From NCBI GenBank assembly GCA_900753095.1, contig CAADXT010000126.1:1-8103 (forward strand): DNA of 8,103 nucleotides, in the 5' to 3' direction. The stretch comes from Eggerthellaceae bacterium (lineage in GTDB: Bacteria; Actinomycetota; Coriobacteriia; Coriobacteriales; Eggerthellaceae). A program made the translations under genes and the position numbers. Below the pieces are notes generated by a model. That model did not search any database, had not been told where the DNA came from, and saw only the letters and a list, made by a program, of their open reading frames with translations. Within the stretch, counting starts at the first letter, position 1. Every line of letters begins with the position of its first letter. Positions 1 through 7,742 of this stretch are shown here, piece by piece.

Positions 1-34
1 AGAGCGGCCCGCATGGTTTCATGCGGGCCGCTCT
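1..34. terminator. Perfect 15-bp hairpin, probable terminator of the gene left of the window
   Basis: Bases 1-15 (AGAGCGGCCCGCATG) are the exact reverse complement of 20-34, with a GTTT loop at 16-19. The stem is very GC-rich. On the + strand it is followed by GCGTTT, which is a weak U-tract; on the minus strand the following bases lie outside the window. It most likely terminates an upstream + gene, or serves a convergent pair, but the direction cannot be settled here. Confidence 0.6.
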
Positions 35-387
35 GCGTTTCAATGGGGAATAGGGCAGTCCCTCTTTGGCGCAGCAGGGTGTGCCAAGAGCCAGCATCGT
101 GTTCTGCCATCCAATGGGGCAGCTCTTGTTTGGGGAAACCGGGCGGACGGTAAAACCCTGCGCCGTATTTGCCCAAAGGGAACAGCCCTGCTGGGTATCC
201 GTCTGGCTCGAAACGGTGCCAAACTAAAAGGCATTGCTCTTATTGCACGCCGTCAAAATCGTAGATCTAACAAGCTGTTGTTAGATCTTTGTCGCCAAAA
301 GTAACAAGCATCATGAAAACTGATTGTACTTCTGACCTGGGCAAACATAAAACAAGAAGATAATCTTCAACAGAAAGGTTACAAAAC
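35..387. other. Intergenic region without an assignable gene
   Basis: About 350 bases lie between the left hairpin and the dnaK promoter. I recognise no tRNA, tmRNA, SRP RNA or RNase P motif. The segment 62-122 contains local pairings: CTCTTTGGC (62-70) with GCCAAGAG (83-90), and CTGCC (104-108) with GGCAG (118-122). The word CAATGGGG occurs twice (41-48 and 112-119). On the minus strand one frame is open from 239 to the left edge (79 codons, preceded by a TAA at 242-240). Its product is rich in Gly, Pro and aromatic residues, but there is no ATG near its beginning and no family I recognise. It could be a gene remnant, a dispersed intergenic repeat, or a small structured RNA; nothing in the window decides between these. 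Confidence 0.4.
263..288. repeat. 11-bp perfect inverted repeat (hairpin)
   Basis: AGATCTAACAA (263-273) and TTGTTAGATCT (278-288) are exact reverse complements around a GCTG loop (274-277). A short T-run (TTTG, 288-291) follows on the + strand. On the minus strand a TTTT run (complement of 255-258) lies about four bases beyond the stem. It could be a weak terminator in either direction, or a protein-binding palindrome about 100 bases upstream of the dnaK -35 box. Its low GC content argues against a strong terminator. Confidence 0.55.
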
Positions 388-407
388 TTGACAATGATGC
401 ACTTAGA
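387..407. promoter_or_regulatory. Candidate HspR operator (HAIR-like), overlapping the -35 box
   Basis: The HspR-binding HAIR element is known as CTTGAGT-N7-ACTCAAG. Here CTTGACA (387-393), ATGATGC (394-400) and ACTTAGA (401-407) keep the spacing of seven exactly and match 9 of 14 arm positions (5 of 7 on the left, 4 of 7 on the right). The position, covering the -35 box and spacer of the dnaK promoter, is where a repressor should bind, and hspR lies in the same operon. The right arm is weak, so this is a candidate only. I found no better HAIR match elsewhere in the window, and no CIRCE element. Confidence 0.45.
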
Positions 408-416
408 TTTTATTAT
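388..416 (+). promoter_or_regulatory. Promoter of the dnaK operon (-35 and -10 boxes)
   Basis: A perfect -35 hexamer TTGACA (388-393) is separated by exactly 17 bases from TATTAT (411-416), which matches the -10 consensus TATAAT at five of six positions. Transcription would begin near 423, leaving an untranslated leader of about 170 nt before dnaK. It is the best housekeeping-sigma promoter I see in the window, and its AT-rich surroundings (about 380-425) contrast with the GC-rich genes. A strong basal promoter fits an operon held down by a repressor and released on heat shock. Confidence 0.8.
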
Positions 417-580
417 TCCAATTGTCGAAAGGGTCCACGGAATGTGGGCCTTACTGGTATCGGCAATCGCTCCTGCGGCTCGCAAGGCGGCAAGGGCAAT
501 GCGGGTACCGCGACGGTTACTTTGGTAAGAACAGATTGGCCGCATCGCCAAACTCGGCATCAGGCGGGCGGTCGCAACTG

Positions 581-586
581 AAAGGA
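581..586 (+). promoter_or_regulatory. Ribosome binding site fixing the dnaK start
   Basis: AAAGGA at 581-586 lies 9 nt upstream of the ATG at 596. Together with the conserved N-terminus (MAKIIGIDLGTTNS) it settles the start, although the frame stays open upstream to a TTG at 422. Confidence 0.8.
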
Positions 587-595
587 CATAGCAAG

Positions 596-2512
596 ATGGC
601 AAAGATCATTGGCATCGACTTGGGCACCACCAATTCGGCAATGGCAGTGATGGAAGGCTCCGAGCCTGAAATCCTGGTTAACGCAGAGGGCGATCGTACT
701 ACGCCTTCCGTTGTTGGCTTCGGCAAGGATGGCGAGCGCACGGTAGGCAAGGCTGCAAAGAACAAGGCAGTAACCAACCCTGAAAACACCATCGCATCCG
801 TAAAGCGTTTCATCGGCCGTTCTTACGCTGAAACCGGCGAAGAGCAGAAGACCGTAGCCTACAAGGTGAACAACGGCAACGGCGGCCGCGCTGTTATCGA
901 CATCGACGGCAAGGACTACATGCCGGAAGAGATTTCCGCAATGGTCCTGCAGAAGATCAAGTCCGATGCTGAAAAGCGCGTAGGCGAGCCTATCACCCAG
1001 GCAGTTATCACCGTTCCTGCTTACTTCAACGATGCTCAGCGCCAGGCAACCAAGGACGCAGGCAAGATCGCCGGCCTCGAGGTTCTGCGTATCATCAACG
1101 AGCCCACGGCAGCAGCTCTTGCTTACGGTCTCGATAAGACCAACAAGGACGAAAAGGTTCTGGTATTCGACCTTGGCGGCGGTACCTTCGACGTTTCCGT
1201 CCTCGAGCTTGGCGATGGCGTGTTTGAGGTTTGCTCTACCGCAGGCGACAACCACCTCGGTGGCGACGACTGGGATCAGCGCGTAATCGACTGGATGGCC
1301 GACAAGTTCCAGGCTGAAAACGGCATCGACCTCCGCGCCGACAAGATGGCTCTTCAGCGCTTGAAGGAAGCAGCCGAGAAGGCAAAGATGGAGCTTTCCT
1401 CCACCACCCAGACCAACATCAACCTGCCCTTCATCTCCGCTGGTGCAGCTGGCCCGCTTCACTTGGACTACACCCTTACCCGTGCCGAGTTCGAGCGCAT
1501 CACCAAGGATCTGCTCGACCGCTGCAAGAAGCCTGTTGAGCAGGCGCTGCGCGACGCTGGCCTTTCCACGGGCGACGTTAACGAGGTAATCCTCGTTGGC
1601 GGCTCCACCCGTATGCCGGCTGGTCAGGAACTGGTGAAGAACATGACGGGCAAGCAGCCCAACATGTCGGTTAACCCCGACGAGGTTGTGGCTATGGGCG
1701 CAGCTGTTCAGGGCGGCGTGCTTGCTGGCGACGTTGAGGGCATCCTCCTTCTGGACGTTACCCCGCTTTCCCTGGGCGTTGAGACCATGGGCGGCGTAAT
1801 GACCAAGATGATCGACCGCAACACCACCATTCCTACCCGCAAGACCGAGATCTACTCCACCGCAGCCGACAACCAGACTTCGGTAGAGATTCATGTTCTG
1901 CAGGGCGAGCGCCAGATGGCTCAGGACAACAAGACCTTGGGCAAGTTCCAGCTCACCGGCATTCCTGCCGCACGTCGTGGCGTTCCTCAAATCGAGGTTA
2001 CGTTCGACATCGACGCTAACGGCATCGTGAACGTTTCCGCTAAGGACCTTGGCACTGGCAAACAGCAGCAGATCACCATCTCCGGCTCCACTGCCCTTAC
2101 CGACGACGAAGTAGATCGTATGGTTAAGGACGCAGAGGCTCACGCCGAGGAAGACAAGCTGCGCAAGGAAGAGGTTGAAGTTCGCAACAACTGCGACTCG
2201 CTGATCAACGCAACCGAGACCACCCTTGGCGAAGTTGGCGACAAGGTAAGCCCCGAGGTAAAGCAGCAGGCAGAAAGCGCTGTTGCTCAGGGCAAGAGCG
2301 CTCTTGAAGGCACCGACATCGAGGCCATCAAGTCCGCAATCGAGGCAATGCAGCAGGCTGGCTACAAGCTGGCAGAGGTTGTGTACGGCAACCAGCAGGG
2401 CGATGCTCAGGCAGCTGCCGGCGCAGCTGGTGCTCAGCAGCAGCCCGCTGACGACGACACCATCGAAGCAGACTTCGAGGTTGTCGACGACGATGAGAAG
2501 AAGGACAAGTAA
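596..2512 (+). CDS. dnaK: Chaperone protein DnaK (Hsp70)
   Basis: Cytoplasmic ATP-driven chaperone that binds exposed hydrophobic stretches of unfolded proteins; its J-domain and GrpE partners are encoded downstream. The product has 638 residues. The nucleotide-binding domain covers about 1-380 with all three Hsp70 signatures: IDLGTTNS (7-14), FDLGGGTFDVSVLE (191-204) and VILVGGSTRMPAGQELV (331-347). The interdomain linker LLLDVTPLSLG begins near 384, the beta-sandwich substrate domain runs to about 500, and the helical lid ends in a Gln/Ala-rich stretch and acidic tail (600-638). Segments such as GGDDWDQRV (222-230) resemble actinobacterial DnaK. However, residues 75-103 form a segment about 22 residues longer than the equivalent in Bacillus or Mycobacterium DnaK, as in the Gram-negative (E. 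coli) type. The start at 596 is chosen over the upstream in-frame TTG at 422 because of the ribosome binding site and the family N-terminus. First gene of the operon; grpE follows after 2 nt. Confidence 0.98.
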   Translation: MAKIIGIDLGTTNSAMAVMEGSEPEILVNAEGDRTTPSVVGFGKDGERTVGKAAKNKAVTNPENTIASVKRFIGRSYAETGEEQKTVAYKVNNGNGGRAVIDIDGKDYMPEEISAMVLQKIKSDAEKRVGEPITQAVITVPAYFNDAQRQATKDAGKIAGLEVLRIINEPTAAALAYGLDKTNKDEKVLVFDLGGGTFDVSVLELGDGVFEVCSTAGDNHLGGDDWDQRVIDWMADKFQAENGIDLRADKMALQRLKEAAEKAKMELSSTTQTNINLPFISAGAAGPLHLDYTLTRAEFERITKDLLDRCKKPVEQALRDAGLSTGDVNEVILVGGSTRMPAGQELVKNMTGKQPNMSVNPDEVVAMGAAVQGGVLAGDVEGILLLDVTPLSLGVETMGGVMTKMIDRNTTIPTRKTEIYSTAADNQTSVEIHVLQGERQMAQDNKTLGKFQLTGIPAARRGVPQIEVTFDIDANGIVNVSAKDLGTGKQQQITISGSTALTDDEVDRMVKDAEAHAEEDKLRKEEVEVRNNCDSLINATETTLGEVGDKVSPEVKQQAESAVAQGKSALEGTDIEAIKSAIEAMQQAGYKLAEVVYGNQQGDAQAAAGAAGAQQQPADDDTIEADFEVVDDDEKKDK

Positions 2513-2514
2513 TC

Positions 2515-3129
2515 ATGGCCGCGCCTGAAAACGACGAGGTCCGCGAGGAGACCGAAGCAGCCGAGGGCACGCCCGAGGCTGCGGCCCCTGAAGAGGTTGA
2601 AGCCGAGACCATCGAAGAAGAGCCCGAGGCTGAGGAAGCCGAGGAGGATCCGGTGGAAAAGGCGAAGGCCGAGGCGGATGCCTGGAGGGACAAGTACTTC
2701 AGGCTCCATGCCGAGTGGGACACGTACCGTCGCCGCATGAACGAGCAACGCGAAGAGGAAAAGCTTCGCGCCACGGAAAAGCTGGTTGAAGGCCTGCTTC
2801 CCGTGATCGACGACTTCGAGCGCAGCATCGCTTATGCAGAAGGCAACGGCGAGGAAGGCCTGCTCGGTGGCATCAAGGCTGTGCATACCAAGCTCGGCGA
2901 GGTGCTGAAAAAGGAAGGCGTCGAGATCATCGACCCCGAAGGCGAAGCGTTCGATGCGCTTGAGGCGCAGGCGGTAGCCACGGTTGACGATCCCTCCGTT
3001 CCCGATGAAACGGTTGCCCAGGTTTACCAGAAGGGTTACCGCATGGGCAATAAGGTTCTTCGAGCCGCAATGGTAACGGTTACCGTGGGCGGTCCGAAGC
3101 GCGAGACCAAGTCAGAAGAAGACGAATAG
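2515..3129 (+). CDS. grpE: Nucleotide exchange factor GrpE
   Basis: Cytoplasmic dimer that releases ADP from DnaK and so resets the Hsp70 cycle. The product has 204 residues, normal for the family. Residues 1-48 are strongly acidic (Glu/Ala-rich) and probably disordered. About 48-90 form the long dimerisation helix, with DKYFRLHAEWDTYRRR typical of GrpE. The C-terminal beta domain carries the family signature around QKGYRMGNKVLRAAMVTV (172-189). The usual FDPxxHEAV motif reads FDALEAQAV (146-154), so its Pro, His and Glu are replaced. The ATG at 2515 lies 2 nt after the dnaK stop and uses a Shine-Dalgarno sequence (AAGGAC, 2501-2506) inside the end of dnaK, which suggests coupled translation. 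A terminator-like hairpin follows the stop by 6 nt. Confidence 0.97.
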   Translation: MAAPENDEVREETEAAEGTPEAAAPEEVEAETIEEEPEAEEAEEDPVEKAKAEADAWRDKYFRLHAEWDTYRRRMNEQREEEKLRATEKLVEGLLPVIDDFERSIAYAEGNGEEGLLGGIKAVHTKLGEVLKKEGVEIIDPEGEAFDALEAQAVATVDDPSVPDETVAQVYQKGYRMGNKVLRAAMVTVTVGGPKRETKSEEDE

Positions 3130-3135
3130 CAAACG

Positions 3136-3166
3136 CAAGGGCGGGCTCGCAAGTCCGCCCTTGTTG
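3136..3166 (+). terminator. Hairpin after grpE: possible attenuator or internal terminator
   Basis: CAAGGGCGG (3136-3144) pairs exactly with CCGCCCTTG (3155-3163). The stem extends inward through G3145-T3154 (wobble), C3146-G3153 and T3147-A3152, giving 12 pairs and a CGCA loop. The following bases TTGTTG are only partly T-rich, so termination is probably partial. Its place between grpE and dnaJ would lower dnaJ-hspR-clpB expression relative to dnaK-grpE, or stabilise the upstream mRNA end. Confidence 0.55.
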
Positions 3167-3370
3167 TAAGTAGCTGGTCGGGCTCCGATCAGCAAAGGAA
3201 GAGTTAGAGGCTCTAGGACGAGCCACATTGCCTTGAAGAGGTTGAGCGTGCGGGGCAAGCAGTCTTTGTGCCGTGCCCGAACGAGTGAAAACCCCGAATG
3301 GCAAGGCGGCCGCCATGGAGCTTCGTCAGGATGAACAAGAGTCAGGGCCATCATAACGGCCCGACGAGAT
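3167..3370 (+). other. Structured leader between grpE and dnaJ
   Basis: About 200 bases hold no gene I can support. Several inverted repeats are visible: GGCTC (3181-3185) with GAGCC (3220-3224); TAGAG/CTCTA (3205-3215); CGGGGCA (3251-3257) with TGCCCG (3274-3279, one bulged G); the 10-bp palindrome GGCGGCCGCC (3305-3314); and GGGCC (3345-3349) with GGCCC (3358-3362) just before the dnaJ ribosome binding site. I found no convincing -35/-10 pair. It may be an mRNA leader with a role in processing or regulation, or a small RNA; the sequence alone does not decide. Confidence 0.4.
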
Positions 3371-3380
3371 GGAAAGGTGG
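3371..3380 (+). promoter_or_regulatory. Ribosome binding site fixing the dnaJ start
   Basis: GGAAAGGTGG lies 5 nt before the ATG at 3386. An in-frame GTG at 3377 falls inside this site and so is unlikely to be the start. Confidence 0.7.
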
Positions 3381-3385
3381 GACGA

Positions 3386-4342
3386 ATGGCAGCGACTCCC
3401 GACTACTACAAAACGCTAGGCGTTCCACGCGATGCCGACGCCGATACCATCAAGAAGGCGTTTCGCAAGCTGGCACGCAAGTATCACCCCGATGCCGGCG
3501 GCGATGAGGCGAAGTTCAAGGAAATCAACGAAGCGTACGAGGTTCTTTCCGACGACAAGAAGCGCAAGCTTTACGACCAGTACGGAACGGCCAACGAAAA
3601 CCAGATTCCCTACGGCGGCGCTTGGCAGGGCCAGGGCGGCGGCAACCCGTTTGCTGGCGCTGGCTTCGGCGGTGCTTCCGGGTTCGGCAGCTGGGCGGAC
3701 ATCCTGGAGAGCATCCGCAACGGCGAAGGAGCCTTCGGCGGAAACTGGGACTTCGGCGGAACGGGTGGCTATGCTCAGCCGCAGCCGCAAAAGGGCGCCG
3801 ATAAAGAGGTTTCCATGACGGTGACCTTCGACGAGGCCTTCAAGGGCTGCGAAAAGCGCATCCGCATCGGCCGTTCGGGAACGGGCGAAAAGGAAACGCT
3901 CACCATCAAGATTCCCGCCGGCGCCGTAGACGGCGGCCGCGTTCGCCTGAGGGGAAAGGGCGGCCAGGGCGCAAACGGCGGTCCTGCGGGCGATTTGCTG
4001 GTGAACATCCGCATCGGCTCGCACCCGCTTTACAAGCGTGATAAGGCAGATGTGCTGATGGACTTGCCGGTGACGTTTGCCGAGGCAGCCCTTGGCGCAC
4101 AAGTGGTGGTCCCCACGCCCGATGGCACGAAGGTCCGCCTGAAGGTGCCTGCCGGCTGCCAAGACGGAACGGTTCTCACCGTACGCGGCAAGGGTGCTCC
4201 ACGATTGGGCAAGGGCGCAACCGGTAACGGCGATTTGCGCGTGGCAATAAAAATTGCGGTTCCGAAAACATTGAACGATGAGCAGAAAAAGGCGCTGGAG
4301 GCATTCCAGGCCGCAACGAAGGAAGAGGTGAGGGCATGGTAA
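3386..4342 (+). CDS. dnaJ: DnaJ-family co-chaperone without zinc finger (class B, CbpA-like)
   Basis: J-domain protein that delivers substrates to DnaK and stimulates its ATPase. The product has 318 residues. The J domain occupies about 6-67, with the essential HPD at 34-36 and a typical helix IV region (YEVLSDDKKRKLYDQYG). A Gly/Phe-rich linker follows (about 77-130), then two beta-barrel substrate-binding domains (about 140-215 and 216-295). The four CxxCxGxG repeats of classical DnaJ are absent: the only cysteines are C155 and C258. It is therefore a class B protein, shorter than the usual 370-390-residue DnaJ, although it sits in the canonical dnaJ position. A classical zinc-finger DnaJ may be encoded elsewhere in the genome. 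The ATG at 3386 is preferred to GTG 3377. The last 7 nt overlap hspR. Confidence 0.93.
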   Translation: MAATPDYYKTLGVPRDADADTIKKAFRKLARKYHPDAGGDEAKFKEINEAYEVLSDDKKRKLYDQYGTANENQIPYGGAWQGQGGGNPFAGAGFGGASGFGSWADILESIRNGEGAFGGNWDFGGTGGYAQPQPQKGADKEVSMTVTFDEAFKGCEKRIRIGRSGTGEKETLTIKIPAGAVDGGRVRLRGKGGQGANGGPAGDLLVNIRIGSHPLYKRDKADVLMDLPVTFAEAALGAQVVVPTPDGTKVRLKVPAGCQDGTVLTVRGKGAPRLGKGATGNGDLRVAIKIAVPKTLNDEQKKALEAFQAATKEEVRAW

Positions 4343-4722
4343 TGGAAGACAAAGACCGACCGCTGTACATGATCAGCGTTGCGGCCGAGCTTGCCGGCGT
4401 TCACCCGCAAACCCTGCGCATCTACGAGCAAAAGGGCTTGGTTTCCCCGCAGCGTACACGTGGCAACACGCGCATGTACTCGCAGGCAGACATCGAGCGC
4501 TTGCAGCTCATCAACGAGCTTACCGATGAAGGCATCAACTTGGCTGGCGTCATTCGCATCCTCGATTTGGAGGGTCGTTTGGATGAGCGCGACGAAGAAC
4601 TCGACGCGCTTCACCGCCGTGTGCGCAAGCTTGCCGACCGCGTGCATGAGCTCGAAACCAGGGAGAGCGTCAATTCCCTGGTAACCGACAGCAACGCAAT
4701 AGTGTTGCGCAGATTGATGTAA
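4336..4722 (+). CDS. hspR: Heat-shock repressor HspR (MerR family)
   Basis: DNA-binding repressor of heat-shock genes that recognises HAIR inverted repeats; in Streptomyces and Mycobacterium HspR works with DnaK as co-repressor. The product has 128 residues. The MerR-type winged helix-turn-helix covers about 10-80, with the helix-turn-helix near ISVAAELAGVHPQTLRIYE (13-31) and the wing sequence QRTRGNTRMYS (39-49). The HspR-typical DIERLQLINELTDEGINLAGV follows (52-72). The C-terminal helix (about 80-110) is a likely dimerisation coiled coil. The ATG at 4336 overlaps the dnaJ end (ATGGTAATG) and has AGAGGTG 5 nt upstream; a second in-frame ATG at 4342 is almost equally good and would shorten the protein by two residues. 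The overlap implies translational coupling with dnaJ. It probably represses its own operon through the site at 387-407. Confidence 0.93.
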   Translation: MVMEDKDRPLYMISVAAELAGVHPQTLRIYEQKGLVSPQRTRGNTRMYSQADIERLQLINELTDEGINLAGVIRILDLEGRLDERDEELDALHRRVRKLADRVHELETRESVNSLVTDSNAIVLRRLM

Positions 4723-4753
4723 GTAATGGACAAGAGGTTGACGCGGAGATTCA

Positions 4754-4783
4754 GCGAGCATGCGGTAGTCTGCCGCCGCTCGC
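4754..4783 (+). other. GC-rich hairpin in the hspR-clpB gap
   Basis: GCGAGC (4754-4759) pairs with GCTCGC (4778-4783), and inside it GCGG (4762-4765) pairs with CCGC (4773-4776), leaving a seven-base loop. No T-tract follows directly (TTTCTTTT begins 12 nt later), so it does not look like an efficient terminator. It may be an RNA processing or stabilising structure ahead of clpB. Confidence 0.4.
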
Positions 4784-4795
4784 AGCGCCAACCCG

Positions 4796-4821
4796 TTTCT
4801 TTTGCCGGCAAGCAAAAGAAA
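4796..4821 (+). promoter_or_regulatory. Inverted repeat reaching into the clpB ribosome binding site
   Basis: TTTCTTTTGC (4796-4805) and GCAAAAGAAA (4812-4821) are exact reverse complements around CGGCAA. The right arm ends inside the Shine-Dalgarno sequence GAAAGGAG (4818-4825), so the folded RNA would partly cover it. Eight of the ten pairs hold an A or T apart from one central C-G, making a stem that should melt easily. A thermosensor-like control of clpB translation is possible but unproven. Confidence 0.5.
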
Positions 4822-4831
4822 GGAGAAACCT

Positions 4832-7582
<2,751 letters not shown>

Positions 7583-7598
7583 TGTTTCACGTGAAGCA
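7583..7598. other. parS-like ParB-binding site directly after clpB
   Basis: TGTTTCACGTGAAGCA differs from the conserved bacterial parS sequence (TGTTTCACGTGAAACA) at a single base, A to G at position 14. The central TTCACGTGAA is a perfect palindrome. It begins on the base after the clpB TAG stop and lies inside the transcribed tail, before the terminator. ParB (Spo0J) loads on such sites to organise and segregate the replication-origin region. No parA or parB gene is in the window. Confidence 0.7.
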
Positions 7599-7622
7599 GT
7601 AGACGCCCGCGGAAATTGCTTA

Positions 7623-7663
7623 AGGGCCGCTCCCCTATTAATAGAGGGAGCGGCCCTCTTTTT
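7623..7663 (+). terminator. Rho-independent terminator of the operon
   Basis: AGGGCCGCTCCC (7623-7634) pairs perfectly with GGGAGCGGCCCT (7646-7657). The inner part can also pair (CTA with TAG, one bulged A), leaving a TTAA loop. A T-tract TCTTTTT (7657-7663) follows at once. It is the strongest terminator in the window and closes the dnaK-clpB transcript 40 nt after the clpB stop. Confidence 0.93.
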
Positions 7664-7730
7664 ATGGGCTCTTCCAATGGGTGTCTCCGCAGACAACCGT
7701 TAAACTAATGCATTAATTGAGTCCCAACTT

Positions 7731-7736
7731 GGGAGG
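7731..7736 (+). promoter_or_regulatory. Ribosome binding site pointing to an ACG start
   Basis: GGGAGG at 7731-7736 lies 6 nt upstream of ACG 7743. It is the only good Shine-Dalgarno sequence before the signal peptide. TCCCA (7722-7726) can pair with TGGGA (7730-7734) across an ACT loop, which would hide part of it. I found no confident promoter between the terminator and this site, though the region is AT-rich around 7696-7720. Confidence 0.5.
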
Positions 7737-7742
7737 GCACCG

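Noticed and set aside
422..595. N-terminal extension of DnaK from a TTG at 422
   Set aside because: DnaK proteins begin at MxKIIGIDLGTTNS, a good ribosome binding site precedes 596, and 422 is at or before the expected transcription start.
289..595. CIRCE element (HrcA operator) before dnaK
   Set aside because: No TTAGCACTC-N9-GAGTGCTAA-like sequence found; regulation by HspR is the better model given the operon content.
560..2143. 527-codon open frame antisense to dnaK
   Set aside because: Lies wholly opposite dnaK and its leader, has no ribosome binding site I can see, and follows from the codon bias of the sense gene. Long antisense frames in dnaK are a known artefact.
3298..3507. Small + frame (69 codons) starting in the grpE-dnaJ gap as a leader peptide
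   Set aside because: No ribosome binding site, very Arg-rich composition, and most of it overlaps dnaJ in another frame.
4738..4770. Separate clpB promoter using TTGACG (4738-4743)
   Set aside because: No acceptable -10 hexamer 16-18 bases downstream; the region is GC-rich.
3416..4815. Minus-strand open frames opposite dnaJ and hspR (3416-4162 and 4030-4815)
   Set aside because: They overlap clear family proteins on the + strand, overlap each other, and have no recognisable product.
4802..4831. N-terminal extension of ClpB from a TTG at 4802
   Set aside because: It would translate the inverted repeat and ribosome binding site; the ATG at 4832 has a proper Shine-Dalgarno sequence and the family N-terminus.
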